From NCBI RefSeq assembly GCF_037137055.1, contig NZ_JBBBNY010000009.1, forward strand, positions 62,001 to 126,000: DNA of 64,000 nt. Reading direction: 5' to 3'. Origin of the DNA: Frateuria_A yonginensis (GTDB taxonomy: Bacteria; Pseudomonadota; Gammaproteobacteria; Xanthomonadales; Rhodanobacteraceae). Below, piece by piece: positions 35,097 to 44,953 of the stretch. The translations under genes and the position numbers were made by a program. Under the pieces are notes generated by a model. That model searched no databases, had not been told where the DNA came from, and saw nothing but the letters and a program-made list of their open reading frames with translations. The stretch's first letter is position 1, and the number at the start of each line of letters is the position of its first letter.

Positions 35097-35317
35097 CTTC
35101 GGGGCGGGCCGGGAGGGGATATCAGCATACGCCCGATCGCGAGCTCCTCCCCGCCGGGAAGGGATTGGGTGAGAGACGGCGCTCGCGGGGACGTCCATCG
35201 TGTGTGTGTGGCTCTTCGCTTCCCGCCCTCTGGCTGGTCTTTCGCAAGAGTGACCCCTTGCCCCAGCCCCTCCTGCGGGAAGGAACGGTCTTGCCGGAAC
35301 GTTCGATAAGGACATCC

Positions 35318-35364
35318 AGACGTCTAGACGTCTATTGACATGCGGGTAGCGCAGGTCCCAGAAT
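35318..35364 (+). promoter_or_regulatory. Perfect tandem MetJ boxes abutting the metX promoter
   Basis: Two consecutive perfect met boxes AGACGTCT occupy 35318-35325 and 35326-35333. One base later comes a consensus -35 TTGACA (35335-35340), then 18 bases and a -10-like CAGAAT (35359-35364). Transcription would start close to 35371, exactly at the beginning of the SAM riboswitch. MetJ bound here would block RNA polymerase. Confidence 0.85.
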
Positions 35365-35372
35365 CGACGCCA

Positions 35373-35485
35373 CTCATCGAGACCGGCGGAGGGATAGGCC
35401 CTTTGATGCCGGGGCAACCTGCGGGAAGCGTTCCCGCAACGGTGCCAATTCCTGCGGGGCGCGCTTGTCGCCACCGAGAGATGGG
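35373..35485 (+). promoter_or_regulatory. SAM-I (S-box) riboswitch aptamer upstream of metX
   Basis: The leader carries the conserved S-box core: GGCGGAGGGATAGGCCC and GATGCCGGGGCAACC in the first half, then GGTGCCAATTCCTGC and the closing GAGAGATGG. P1 can form between CTCATC (35373-35378) and GATGGG (35480-35485). The P3 stem is CTGCGGGAA/TTCCCGCAA-like around 35420-35442. The aptamer binds S-adenosylmethionine and lowers expression of the downstream methionine genes. Confidence 0.92.
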
Positions 35486-35564
35486 CGTGATTCGTCGCCG
35501 ACGGCTACGTCGGCGGGGGGTGGCGACCTTTCCGGTTCACCGCGGGCGATGCCACGGAGAACCG
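35467..35564 (+). promoter_or_regulatory. Predicted expression platform of the metX riboswitch
   Basis: GTCGCCAC (35467-35474), part of the aptamer P4/P1 side, is perfectly complementary to GTGGCGAC (35520-35527). Between them sits a strong hairpin CGCCGACG/CGTCGGCG (35496-35515). Nearer the gene, CGGTTC (35533-35538) can pair with GAACCG (35559-35564), between the GGAG ribosome binding site and the ATG. No T-run follows any stem, so translational control is more likely than termination. Confidence 0.55.
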
Positions 35565-35565
35565 C

Positions 35566-36573
35566 ATGACTGCCCTGCCATTGCCGTCGCACCCCGTTCC
35601 TCCCCCACGCGCGGGGGCCCGTCCGGTGGACCTGGCCTCCCAGCGCAGCACGCGGCAGCTCGGCCTTTCGCCCAAGTACGGCCGTGGCGCGCGGGCCGTC
35701 GACGTGCGCTACCTGTGGTGCGGCACGGCCGGGGCGCCGACGATCATCGTGCAGGGCGGCATTTCGGCAGACCGCGACGTGACCGCGCTCGACGCCGGCC
35801 GGCCCGGCTGGTGGCAGCCGCTGGTGGGGCCGGGCGGGGCGATCGATCTGGACCGCTGGCGCGTGCTCTGCATCGACTGGCTGGCGCCGGCCGACCTGGG
35901 CGTCGACGCGGTGTCCAGCGAAGACCAGGCCGATGCGCTGGCTGCGCTGCTGGAGGCGCTGGGCATCCGTCGCGCGCACGCGTTCGTCGGGGCGTCCTAC
36001 GGCGCGATGGTGGCGCTGGCCTTCGCCGCGCGCCATCCGCACGCCCTGGGCCGCCTGGTCGCGCTGGCCGGTGCGCACCGGCCGCACCCGCTGGCCTCGG
36101 CGCAGCGCAGCGTGCAGCGCGGCATCGTGCGGCTGGGCCTGGCCAGCGGGCGGGTCGAGGAGGCCCTCGGCCTGGCGCGCCAGCTGGCGGTGACCACCTA
36201 CCGCGGCCGCGAGGAGTTCGTCCGTCGCTTCGCCGGCGCCCCGGAGTTCCGCGACGGCCGCTTCCGCCTGCCCGTGGAGGACTACCTGGAGCACCAGGGG
36301 CGGCGCTTCGTCGAGCGCTTCGACGCGGCGCGCTTCCTCGCCCTGTCCGAATCCATCGACTTGCACGACGTGGCGCCCGAGCGCATTCCCACGCCGGCCA
36401 CGCTGGTCGGCTTCGCGTCCGACCTGCTGGTGCCGCTGGCCGACCTGTGCGAACTGCAGCGGCGCCTGCCCGGGCCGACCACGCTGGACGTGCTCGAGTC
36501 GCCCTACGGCCACGACGGCTTCCTCAAGGAAACCCACCAGCTCGCGCCGCTGCTGCGCGCCGCGCTGGCCTGA
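35566..36573 (+). CDS. metX: Homoserine O-acyltransferase, short MetX type (probably succinyltransferase)
   Basis: A 335-residue alpha/beta-hydrolase-fold enzyme that acylates L-homoserine, the first committed step of methionine synthesis. The nucleophile elbow is GASYGAM (Ser), and the catalytic His is in SPYGHDGFLKE. The N-terminal IIVQGGISADRDV carries the oxyanion region. It belongs to the short MetX group found in Xanthomonadales, where MetX proteins have been assigned as succinyl- rather than acetyltransferases; residue specificity was not checked here. GGAGA lies six bases before ATG 35566. First gene of metX-metB-hom under met boxes and a SAM riboswitch. Confidence 0.9.
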   Translation: MTALPLPSHPVPPPRAGARPVDLASQRSTRQLGLSPKYGRGARAVDVRYLWCGTAGAPTIIVQGGISADRDVTALDAGRPGWWQPLVGPGGAIDLDRWRVLCIDWLAPADLGVDAVSSEDQADALAALLEALGIRRAHAFVGASYGAMVALAFAARHPHALGRLVALAGAHRPHPLASAQRSVQRGIVRLGLASGRVEEALGLARQLAVTTYRGREEFVRRFAGAPEFRDGRFRLPVEDYLEHQGRRFVERFDAARFLALSESIDLHDVAPERIPTPATLVGFASDLLVPLADLCELQRRLPGPTTLDVLESPYGHDGFLKETHQLAPLLRAALA

Positions 36574-36597
36574 TCCACCCTCCGGAGCAAAACGAAC

Positions 36598-37800
36598 ATG
36601 AGCGAACCGGCTCCCTGTACCCGCGCCGTGCGCGCCGGCATCGAATCGGATACCCAGCACGGCGCCGTGGTGCCACCGCTGCACCTGTCCACCAACTACA
36701 GCTTCGACGGGCTGGGTTTCGACGGCGTGGGCGGCAAGCGGCCCTACGACTATTCGCGCAGCGGCAATCCCACGCGCGACCTGCTGGGCACCGCGCTGGC
36801 CGAACTGGAGCTCGGCGCCGGCGCGGTGGTGACCGCCAGCGGCATGGCGGCGGTGGCGCTGGCGCTGGAACTGGTCCCGCCCGGCGGCCGGGTGCTGGCC
36901 GCGCACGATTGCTACGGCGGCACCTGGCGGCTGCTCGACGCCTGGGCGAGGAAGGGCCGCTTCGACCTCGCCTTCGCCGACCTCACCGACCGCGCGGCGC
37001 TGGCCGAGGGACTGGCGCGCAAGCCGGCGCTGGTGTGGGTGGAGACGCCGTCCAACCCGCTGCTCCGCATCACCGACATCCGTCACGTGGCCCAGGCCGC
37101 ACACGCCGTCGGCGCGCTGCTGGTGGTGGACAACACCTTCCTGTCGCCGGCGCTGCAGCAGCCGCTGGCGCTGGGCGCCGACGTAGTGGTGCACTCGACC
37201 ACCAAGTACATCAACGGGCACAGCGACGTGGTCGGCGGCGCCGTGGTGGCGCGCGACGCGGCGCTGGCCGATCAGCTGAGGTGGTGGGGCAACTGCCTGG
37301 GTCTCACCGGCGCGCCGTTCGACAGCTTCCTCACCCTGCGCGGCCTGCGTACCCTCGCGGTGCGCCTGCGCCAGCACCAGGAGAACGCCCTGCGCATCGC
37401 CGAGCACCTGGCGCTGCACCCGGCGGTGCGCGCGGTGTACTACCCGGGCCTGCCCGGGCATCCGGGCCACGCGCTGGCGGCGCGCCAGCAGCAGGGTTTC
37501 GGTGCCATGCTGAGCTTCGAGCTGGAGGGCGACCGGGCCAACGTGGCGGCGTTCGTCGACGGCCTGCGCTTCTTCTCGCTGGCCGAGTCGCTCGGCTGCG
37601 TGGAAAGCCTGGTGGCGCATCCGGCGTCGATGACCCATGCGGCGATGGCGCCCGAGGCACGCCGCAACGCCGGCATTGCCGACACCCTGCTGCGCCTGTC
37701 GGTCGGCATCGAGGACGGCGACGACCTGTTGCTCGACCTGGAGCAGGGGCTGGCGCGCGCGGCCGCCGCGCAGCCGTCCAAACGCCGGGTGAGCGCATGA
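36598..37800 (+). CDS. metB: Cystathionine gamma-synthase-type PLP enzyme
   Basis: A 400-residue enzyme of the Cys/Met-metabolism PLP family. It condenses O-acyl-homoserine with cysteine (or sulfide) to form cystathionine (or homocysteine). The PLP lysine lies in HSTTKYINGHSDVVGG. Other family marks are YDYSRSGNPTRD and ETPSNPLLRITDI. Position between metX and hom favours MetB (or MetZ) over a lyase such as MetC. GGAGC upstream supports ATG 36598. It overlaps hom by four bases. Confidence 0.9.
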   Translation: MSEPAPCTRAVRAGIESDTQHGAVVPPLHLSTNYSFDGLGFDGVGGKRPYDYSRSGNPTRDLLGTALAELELGAGAVVTASGMAAVALALELVPPGGRVLAAHDCYGGTWRLLDAWARKGRFDLAFADLTDRAALAEGLARKPALVWVETPSNPLLRITDIRHVAQAAHAVGALLVVDNTFLSPALQQPLALGADVVVHSTTKYINGHSDVVGGAVVARDAALADQLRWWGNCLGLTGAPFDSFLTLRGLRTLAVRLRQHQENALRIAEHLALHPAVRAVYYPGLPGHPGHALAARQQQGFGAMLSFELEGDRANVAAFVDGLRFFSLAESLGCVESLVAHPASMTHAAMAPEARRNAGIADTLLRLSVGIEDGDDLLLDLEQGLARAAAAQPSKRRVSA

Positions 37801-38867
37801 ACGCGGTGCTGGCCGAGCGTCGGGAGGCCGCAGCGGCCATCGCCGTGGTGCTGTTCGGCACCGGCGTGGTGGGCGGGGCACTGCTGAAGCTTCTCGACAC
37901 GCCGGCGGCGGCGCCGCTGCGGCTGGTGGGCGCGGCCAACTCGCGCCGCCAGCAGACCGATCCGGCGCGCCTCGCGCGGCGCGACCTGCGCGAGCAGCTG
38001 CGGCGCGAAGGCGCGCCGCGCGACGATGAGGCGTTGCTCGCCGCGCTCGATGCCAGCAGCGCGCCGGTCCGCGTGGTCGTCGATGCCAGCGCCAGCGCCG
38101 CGTTGGCGGCGCGCCACGCCGACTGGCTGGCGCGCGGCTACCACGTGGTGACCGCGAACAAGGCGTCGGCCGGTGGCGAGCTGGCCGGCTGGTGCCGGCT
38201 GCAGGCGGCGCTGGCGGAGGGCAACGCCCGCTACGGCGACGCCGCCACCGTGGGCGCCGGCCTGCCGGTGCTCTCCACCTTGCGCCGCCTGCGCGGCTGC
38301 GGCGACAGCCTGCTCACGCTGGAAGGCGTGTTCTCCGGCTCGCTCTCCTACCTGTTCAACCGCTACGACGGCAGCCGCCCGTTCTCCGCACTGCTCGCCG
38401 AGGCGCGTGCGCTCGGCTACACCGAGCCCGACCCGCGCTCGGACCTGTCCGGCGAGGATGTCGCGCGCAAGCTGCTGATCCTGGCCCGTCATGCCGGCTT
38501 CGCGCTGGGCAGCGACGAGGTGGAGGTGGAAAGCCTGGTACCGCCCGCGCTGCGCACGGTGGACGCCGCTACCTTTCTCGAACGGCTGCACGAACTCGAC
38601 GCGCCGCTGGCCGAGCGCCACGCGCAGGCCAGCGCGCGCGGCCACGTGCTGCGCTTCCTCGCCCGCCTGAACCAGCGCGGCCGCGCCCGCGTCGGGCTGG
38701 CGGAGGTGCCGGCCACGCATCCGGCGGCGCGCCTCTACGGCACCGACAACCAGTTCGCACTCACCACCACCCGCTACAACACCCAGCCATTGGTGATCCA
38801 GGGGCCCGGCGCAGGGCCGGAGATCACGGCGCAGGCACTGCTCGGGGACGTGCTGGCGCTCGCCTGA
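37797..38867 (+). CDS. hom: Homoserine dehydrogenase (monofunctional, no ACT domain)
   Basis: A 356-residue NAD(P)-dependent dehydrogenase that makes homoserine from aspartate semialdehyde. The Rossmann motif VLFGTGVVGGALL is at the N-terminus. The catalytic region has VTANKASAG, GAGLPVLSTLRRL and GVFSGSLSYLFNRYD, with the active-site Lys and Asp in SDLSGEDVARKLLILAR. There is no aspartokinase domain and no C-terminal ACT domain, so feedback inhibition by threonine is not expected. Start ATG 37797 overlaps the metB stop (ATGA). Inclusion in the SAM-controlled operon dedicates it to methionine. Confidence 0.93.
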   Translation: MNAVLAERREAAAAIAVVLFGTGVVGGALLKLLDTPAAAPLRLVGAANSRRQQTDPARLARRDLREQLRREGAPRDDEALLAALDASSAPVRVVVDASASAALAARHADWLARGYHVVTANKASAGGELAGWCRLQAALAEGNARYGDAATVGAGLPVLSTLRRLRGCGDSLLTLEGVFSGSLSYLFNRYDGSRPFSALLAEARALGYTEPDPRSDLSGEDVARKLLILARHAGFALGSDEVEVESLVPPALRTVDAATFLERLHELDAPLAERHAQASARGHVLRFLARLNQRGRARVGLAEVPATHPAARLYGTDNQFALTTTRYNTQPLVIQGPGAGPEITAQALLGDVLALA

Positions 38868-39016
38868 GCGAGGAGGCTCTCTCGACTTGCCGCACCCGTG
38901 GCGAACGGGGCACCCGCGATCGGCGGAAGAAAACCCGCTGGGGCGAGGGGCGCGTAGGCAAGCGCGGGTATGCCTCCCGGGTGGCTCCCAGGTCGACTCT
39001 TCCGTCTGCGGCTGCC

Positions 39017-39048
39017 AAAAAAACGCGCGGCTCGTGGGCCGCGCGTTC
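39017..39048. terminator. Bidirectional terminator between hom and the permease gene
   Basis: AACGCGCGGC (39022-39031) pairs with GCCGCGCGTT (39039-39048). On the minus strand a run of seven U follows, a strong terminator for the permease. On the plus strand the tail TTCTTGGCTTT is weaker. The spacer 38868-39016 shows nothing else. Confidence 0.85.
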
Positions 39049-39064
39049 TTGGCTTTCCAGGGTC

Positions 39065-40729
39065 TCAGTGGCCCGTGAGCCGCTCGGAGGTCTCCTCGTC
39101 CGGCGGCACCAGCGGCACACCCGGTTCCTCGCGCGCCTCGATCTCCGCCGCCTCGACCGACGGCGTGCGCCAGCCGGACTTCACGCCCCAGCCGTAGAAC
39201 AGCAGCCCGATCACCGCCACCCCGAGCAGGTCCCAGCCGTAAGGGATGTAGTCCTTGCCGCCGAAGGTGGCGCTGCCGGCCCACGACAGCGCGGCGATGG
39301 TCGGCAGGTAGACCACCAGCCACCAGGCCCCCTTCATCTGCCGGCCGAAGTCGTGCCAGCCGGCCTTGGCCTGGTAGTAGAAGTAGATCGGCAGGGCCAC
39401 GACCATCAGCAGGATGATCTCGCCGGTGAGCGGCCAGCGCGCCCAGTACAGAAGCTCGGTCGCCATGATGAAGGCGATGCCGGCGATCACCGGCAGGCCG
39501 GCCAGGCGCAGCGGGCGCTGCAGGCTGGGCGCGGTGCGGCGCAGGGTCATCACGCTGACCGGGCCGGTCAGGTAGGAGATGATCGTGGCCACCGAGATCA
39601 CCGCCGCCAGCGTGCCCCAGCCGCGGAAGAAGAACAGGAACAGGAACGCCACCACCAGGTTCACCCACATCGCCGGGCGCGGCACGCCCCACTTCGGGTG
39701 CACCCGGCCCAGCGCCGCCGGCATGGTGCCGTTGCGTTCCATGCCGTAGAGCATGCGCGCGGTGGTCGCGGTGTAGGTCATGCCGGTGCCGCTGGGGCTG
39801 ATGAAGGCGTCGACGTAGAGCAGCATCGCCAGCCAGTGCAGGTTGACGATGATCGCCAGCTCCGCGAACGGCGAGCGGAAGTCGATGCCGTGCCAGCCGG
39901 CCTTGGCCAGCAGGTCCGGCGGCACGGCGCCGATATAGGCCACCTGCAGGATCACGTAGACGATGGTGGCCAGCACGATCGAGCCGAGCACCGCGAACGG
40001 AATGCTCTTGCCCGGATTGCGCGCCTCGCCGGCGAGGTTCACCGGGCTCTGGAAGCCGTTGAAGCTGAACACGATGCCGGCGGTGGCCACGGCGGTGAGC
40101 ACCGCCGCGAAGTCGATCGCATGGCTGCCGCCGTGCACGCCGACCGAGAAATTCTCGCCGTGGAAGCCGCTGGCGATCAGCGCCAGGCCGGTCGCCGCCG
40201 GCACCACCAGCTTGAACACGGTGATCGCGGTGTTCGAGTGCGCGAACAGCTTCACGCTCCAGAAGTTGAACAGGAAGTACACGACCACCAGCGCGGCGGC
40301 GATGGCCAGGCCCGCCTTGGTCAGCTCGCCGTGGCCGTCGGGCATGTGCATGTAGAGGTCCTGCGCCCACTGCCAGGGCCACGAGGCCATGTACTGCACC
40401 GAGGCTTCGGCCTCGACCGGGATCACCGAGGCGATCGCGATCCAGTTCGCCCAGGCGCCGATGAAGCCCACCAGCGAACCGTGCGAGTAGTGGCTGTAGC
40501 GCACCATGCCGCCGGATTCGGGGAACATGGCGCCGAGCTCGGCGTAGGTGAGCGCGATGGTCATGATGATGGCCGCGCCGAGCACCCACGCCCACACGGC
40601 GCCGGGGCCGGCCAGGCCGGCGGCACGCCAGGCGCCGAACAGCCAGCCTGAGCCGATGATCGAGCCCAGGCCGGTGAGCATGAGGGCGAAGGGGCCGACG
40701 TCGCGGCGGATGGAACTGGGTGAATACAT
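39065..40729 (-). CDS. APC-superfamily amino-acid permease
   Basis: A 554-residue membrane transporter with about twelve transmembrane segments. The first contains the family motif GLGSIIGSGWLFG. The long loop after TM3 (ASVQYMASWPWQWAQDLYMHMP) and the sequence SPVNLAGEARNPGKSIPFAVLGS are typical of the AspP/YveA-like and YbeC-like branch of APC permeases. A hydrophilic C-terminal tail rich in Glu and Pro follows. Located next to the methionine operon but on the opposite strand. The amino acid carried cannot be read from sequence. Confidence 0.88.
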   Translation of the reverse strand: MYSPSSIRRDVGPFALMLTGLGSIIGSGWLFGAWRAAGLAGPGAVWAWVLGAAIIMTIALTYAELGAMFPESGGMVRYSHYSHGSLVGFIGAWANWIAIASVIPVEAEASVQYMASWPWQWAQDLYMHMPDGHGELTKAGLAIAAALVVVYFLFNFWSVKLFAHSNTAITVFKLVVPAATGLALIASGFHGENFSVGVHGGSHAIDFAAVLTAVATAGIVFSFNGFQSPVNLAGEARNPGKSIPFAVLGSIVLATIVYVILQVAYIGAVPPDLLAKAGWHGIDFRSPFAELAIIVNLHWLAMLLYVDAFISPSGTGMTYTATTARMLYGMERNGTMPAALGRVHPKWGVPRPAMWVNLVVAFLFLFFFRGWGTLAAVISVATIISYLTGPVSVMTLRRTAPSLQRPLRLAGLPVIAGIAFIMATELLYWARWPLTGEIILLMVVALPIYFYYQAKAGWHDFGRQMKGAWWLVVYLPTIAALSWAGSATFGGKDYIPYGWDLLGVAVIGLLFYGWGVKSGWRTPSVEAAEIEAREEPGVPLVPPDEETSERLTGH

Positions 40730-40915
40730 GCGGGCTCCCGGATCGGTGGAACGGATCTGCGCCGTTCGGACAGCACAAGGCCCGATGATGACAGACCGTT
40801 CACGTCGCTGTCAGCCCATGCGTGGACCCGGGGTGCAGGCCGGGCGTCCGGAAGGGCCGCGGCGCCGCGCGGAATGCGTTGGACGTCTGGATTGCCGAAA
40901 GCGGCCAGGCCCGGC

Positions 40916-41347
40916 TCAGCCGAGCCGGCGCCGGAAATGGAAGCACTCGATGCCGAAGCCCTGGCGGAAGTAGAAGCGGTGCGCCTGCTCGCGCGTCACG
41001 CGGGAGATCAGCTGGATCTCGCTGCAGCCGAGCGCGCGGCCTTCCTGCTCCAGCCGCTCGAGCAGGCGCGCGCCGTAGCCGCGCGAGCGCACCCGCTCGT
41101 CGACCACCAGGTCGTCCACGTAGAGCAGCCGGCCGCAATAGAGCATGTCCATGACGCGGTAGGCGGCCACGCCGCGCACCACGCCATCGTCGCTGAGCGC
41201 GAGCAGGCGCAGCCCCTCGTGGTCCATCAGCGCGCGGATCCGTGCCAGGTAGCCGTCAGCGACCAGCTCCGGCCGCATCTGGCGCATCACCTCGAAGGTG
41301 GCCGTGATCTCGTCGTCCGTGCGGGCGTGATCGAGGCGCGGTTCCAT
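40916..41347 (-). CDS. GNAT-family N-acetyltransferase
   Basis: A 143-residue acetyltransferase. The acetyl-CoA-binding motif A is RVRSRGYGARLLERLEQEGRALGC, preceded by the strand LLYVDDLVVDE and followed by AHRFYFRQGFGIECFHFRR. It starts two bases after the sdaA stop (or nine bases earlier, overlapping it, from ATG 41356), so the two genes are coupled. The acceptor is unknown; an amino acid or amine is plausible beside a serine dehydratase. Confidence 0.88.
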   Translation of the reverse strand: MEPRLDHARTDDEITATFEVMRQMRPELVADGYLARIRALMDHEGLRLLALSDDGVVRGVAAYRVMDMLYCGRLLYVDDLVVDERVRSRGYGARLLERLEQEGRALGCSEIQLISRVTREQAHRFYFRQGFGIECFHFRRRLG

Positions 41348-41349
41348 GC

Positions 41350-42732
<1,383 letters not shown>

Positions 42733-42807
42733 GGTTGCGCTGTGCAGGAGGGGTGAACCCGCTATTCTACGCGCCCGCCCCACCTCCGGCAGTCCGTTCG
42801 CCGCCGC

Positions 42808-43038
42808 ATGGCCGATCTCGTCCTCTACCAGCGCGATTACTGCCACCTGTGCGACCAGGCGCTGGCAGTCCTCGCCGAGGCACGCGCGCCGGAGTTCGAC
42901 AGCGTCTGGGTGGACGACGCTCCGGCCCTGGAATCCCGCTACGGCACGCGCGTGCCGGTGCTGCGCGACCGCCGGGACGGGCGGGAACTGGACTGGCCGT
43001 TCGACGCGGACGCGGTGCGCGCGTTCGTGCGCGGCTAG
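42808..43038 (+). CDS. Glutaredoxin-family (DUF836-like) small thiol protein
   Basis: A 76-residue thioredoxin-fold protein. The redox motif CHLC is at residues 12-15 (LYQRDYCHLCDQAL), and the cis-Pro is in TRVPVL. It resembles short glutaredoxin-like proteins whose substrates are unknown. It is divergent from sdaA, whose start lies 75 bases away, so promoters share this gap. Confidence 0.88.
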   Translation: MADLVLYQRDYCHLCDQALAVLAEARAPEFDSVWVDDAPALESRYGTRVPVLRDRRDGRELDWPFDADAVRAFVRG

Positions 43039-43076
43039 CCCTCCCGCCGGCGGGAAGGCTGGCCGGGGCCGGGCGG

Positions 43077-43643
43077 CTACTTCGGGGCGAGCGCCAGGTG
43101 CGCGTTGACCGTCACGTCGTTGCCGATCACCGAGGTGTCCGCGTACTCGCCGCCGCCCACGCCGTAGTCAAGGCGCTTGATCGTGCCGGTCACGTCCATC
43201 AGCGCGGTACCGCCGTCCTGCGGCGTGAAGGTGACGGTCAGGCTGAGCGGGTGGGTCTCGCCGCGCAGGGTCAGCTTGCCGTCCGCGATCACCTGGTTGC
43301 CGCCCAGCCGGCGGAACCCGGTGGTGACGTAGTGCGCCTGCGGGAACCGGGTGGCATTGAAGAAGTCCGCGCCCGGCAGCGCGCCGTCACGGTCCTCGTC
43401 ACCGGTGCGGGCGCTGGTGGTATCCACCGTCACGTCGAAGCGGGCATCGGCCAGGTGCGCGGGGTCGAAGCGGATGTCGGCGTGCCACTGGCCGAAGCTG
43501 CCCTGGAACGGCGCGCCCTGGAAGGTGGCGGTGAAGCCGAGCGTGCTCTGGTCCTGCTGCACGCGGTAGTCGGCCGCCGCGGCGGTCATGGCGGGGAAAG
43601 ACAGCAGCAGCGGAAGCAGCCGCGCCAGGGCCTTGCGTTTCAT
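43077..43643 (-). CDS. YceI-family periplasmic protein, first copy
   Basis: A 188-residue protein with a Sec signal peptide (MKRKALARLLPLLLSFPAMTAAAA). The YceI lipocalin-like domain follows (STLGFTATFQGAPFQGSFGQWHADIRFDPAHL, then KLTLRGETHPLSLTVTF). YceI proteins bind polyprenoid or quinone-like lipids in the periplasm. GGGAG supports start 43643. Its start codon overlaps the stop of the cytochrome b561 gene (ATGA), and a second YceI gene lies upstream, making a three-gene operon. Confidence 0.93.
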   Translation of the reverse strand: MKRKALARLLPLLLSFPAMTAAAADYRVQQDQSTLGFTATFQGAPFQGSFGQWHADIRFDPAHLADARFDVTVDTTSARTGDEDRDGALPGADFFNATRFPQAHYVTTGFRRLGGNQVIADGKLTLRGETHPLSLTVTFTPQDGGTALMDVTGTIKRLDYGVGGGEYADTSVIGNDVTVNAHLALAPK

Positions 43644-44215
43644 GCGGAATCTCCCTTCGGTCCTTGGCGGAGACGCGCGAATGGCCACATGCGGCGTAGC
43701 ACGTCGTCACGATCGAACACATGATGCTTCAGCGCCGCGCCCACGTGGGCGACCAGCACCAGCAGCAGGAACCAGAACAGGTACTCGTGCACCTCGTGCG
43801 CCAGCCGGCGCAGGTCGGCATCCCTGGCGGCGATCGCCGGCAGGTTGAACAGCTTGAAGAACTGCAGCGGGTACCCGCGCACCGAGTTGAACCACCAGCC
43901 CGACAGCGGCAGCGCCGCGACCAGCAGGTACAGCACCGCATGCACGGCGCGTGCGGCCCACTGTTGCCAGCGCGGTGCCGGCAGCTCGCGCGGCTCGCCG
44001 TCGAACAGCCGCCACAGCAGGCGCAGCAGGAACAGCGCCAGCACGCTCAGCCCGATCGACTTGTGCAGGGCCATCCAGTTGATCTTCTGCATCGGCGTGG
44101 CGGCCAGGTCCATGCACAGGCCGAACACCCCGTTGCCCAGGATCAGCAGCGCCATCGACCAGTGGAAGGTCTTGGCGACGGCGCCCCAGCGGAAAGCGTC
44201 AGTGCGCAGGGGCAT
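43640..44215 (-). CDS. Cytochrome b561-family membrane protein
   Basis: A 191-residue di-haem cytochrome b561 of the bacterial CybB type with four transmembrane helices. Haem ligands are probably the His residues in AKTFHWSMALL, NWMALHKSIGL, HEVHEYLFWFLL and HVGAALKHHVF. It carries electrons at the inner membrane, perhaps to or from quinone or superoxide. It overlaps both flanking YceI genes. The common b561-YceI linkage suggests the YceI proteins carry a lipid-soluble redox partner, which is inference. Confidence 0.92.
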   Translation of the reverse strand: MPLRTDAFRWGAVAKTFHWSMALLILGNGVFGLCMDLAATPMQKINWMALHKSIGLSVLALFLLRLLWRLFDGEPRELPAPRWQQWAARAVHAVLYLLVAALPLSGWWFNSVRGYPLQFFKLFNLPAIAARDADLRRLAHEVHEYLFWFLLLVLVAHVGAALKHHVFDRDDVLRRMWPFARLRQGPKGDSA

Positions 44216-44837
44216 CGGTCGACCTGGCGGAGGAAGGTGGTACGCCGCGGTCGCGGTCGCGGATCGCCTCGATCTGCAACCATACGTCCACGTGGCGGCC
44301 GATCGTGTTCGGGTGGGCAGTGATCCCGAAGGCGGTGCGGTCCAGCGAGGCGGTCGCCGAGAAGCCGGCGACGGTGTGCAGGCCGTAGAGCGTGCGCGCC
44401 TGGCGGTTGAAGGTGAACGGGATGTCCAGCGGCACGGTGATGCCGCGCAGGGTGAGCCGGCCGTGCAGTACGCCGCGGTGGTCGTCGGTGCGTTCGACCG
44501 ACGTGCTGGCGAAATGCGCGTAGCGGGCATGCGCGGCGTCGAGGTAGTCCGCCCCGAGCACGGCCTTGCTCCAGGCGGCATCGCCCATGTCCAGGCCAGC
44601 CAGGTCGATGTCCAGTTCGGTGGCGGCCCCGTTCCAGTCGTCCGGGTCGAAGCGCAGCCAGCCGCGCGCGATGTGCAGCCGCCCGAACGCGCGGGAAAAG
44701 CCGTTGTGGTCCACGCTGAACAGGATCTGGCTGTGCACGGGGTCGTAGCGGTAATGCGCTTCGGTGCCGTGCGAGGCCAGCGGCAGCAGCAGGGCTGCGC
44801 AGGCAGGCAGGCGGGCGATGGCGCGAAGGGCGGACAT
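44199..44837 (-). CDS. YceI-family periplasmic protein, second copy
   Basis: A 212-residue protein with a signal peptide (MSALRAIARLPACAALLLPLASHG). It has a YceI domain (YDPVHSQILFSVDHNGFSRAFGRLHIARGWLRFDPDD, GRLTLRGITVPLDIPFTF, DRTAFGITAHPNTIG). Clearly diverged from the copy at 43077. It is the first gene of the YceI/b561/YceI operon and overlaps the cytochrome gene by 17 bases. A short basic/Ser tail (after about residue 195) is unusual. Confidence 0.92.
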   Translation of the reverse strand: MSALRAIARLPACAALLLPLASHGTEAHYRYDPVHSQILFSVDHNGFSRAFGRLHIARGWLRFDPDDWNGAATELDIDLAGLDMGDAAWSKAVLGADYLDAAHARYAHFASTSVERTDDHRGVLHGRLTLRGITVPLDIPFTFNRQARTLYGLHTVAGFSATASLDRTAFGITAHPNTIGRHVDVWLQIEAIRDRDRGVPPSSARSTDAPAH

Positions 44838-44953
44838 GCCACGAAGTCTGGCCGATCGTGCGCGCGGGCGCCAGCGCCCGCGGCGGTTGCGCGTTGGCGT
44901 TTCCTGCACGCGAATCGTGCCTACCATCGAAACCCGCCCCCGTGGAGGCTGCC

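Noticed and set aside
40879..40890. Single met-box-like GGACGTCT upstream of the permease
   Set aside because: There is only one imperfect box. MetJ binds cooperatively to two or more adjacent boxes, and the neighbouring eight bases do not fit.
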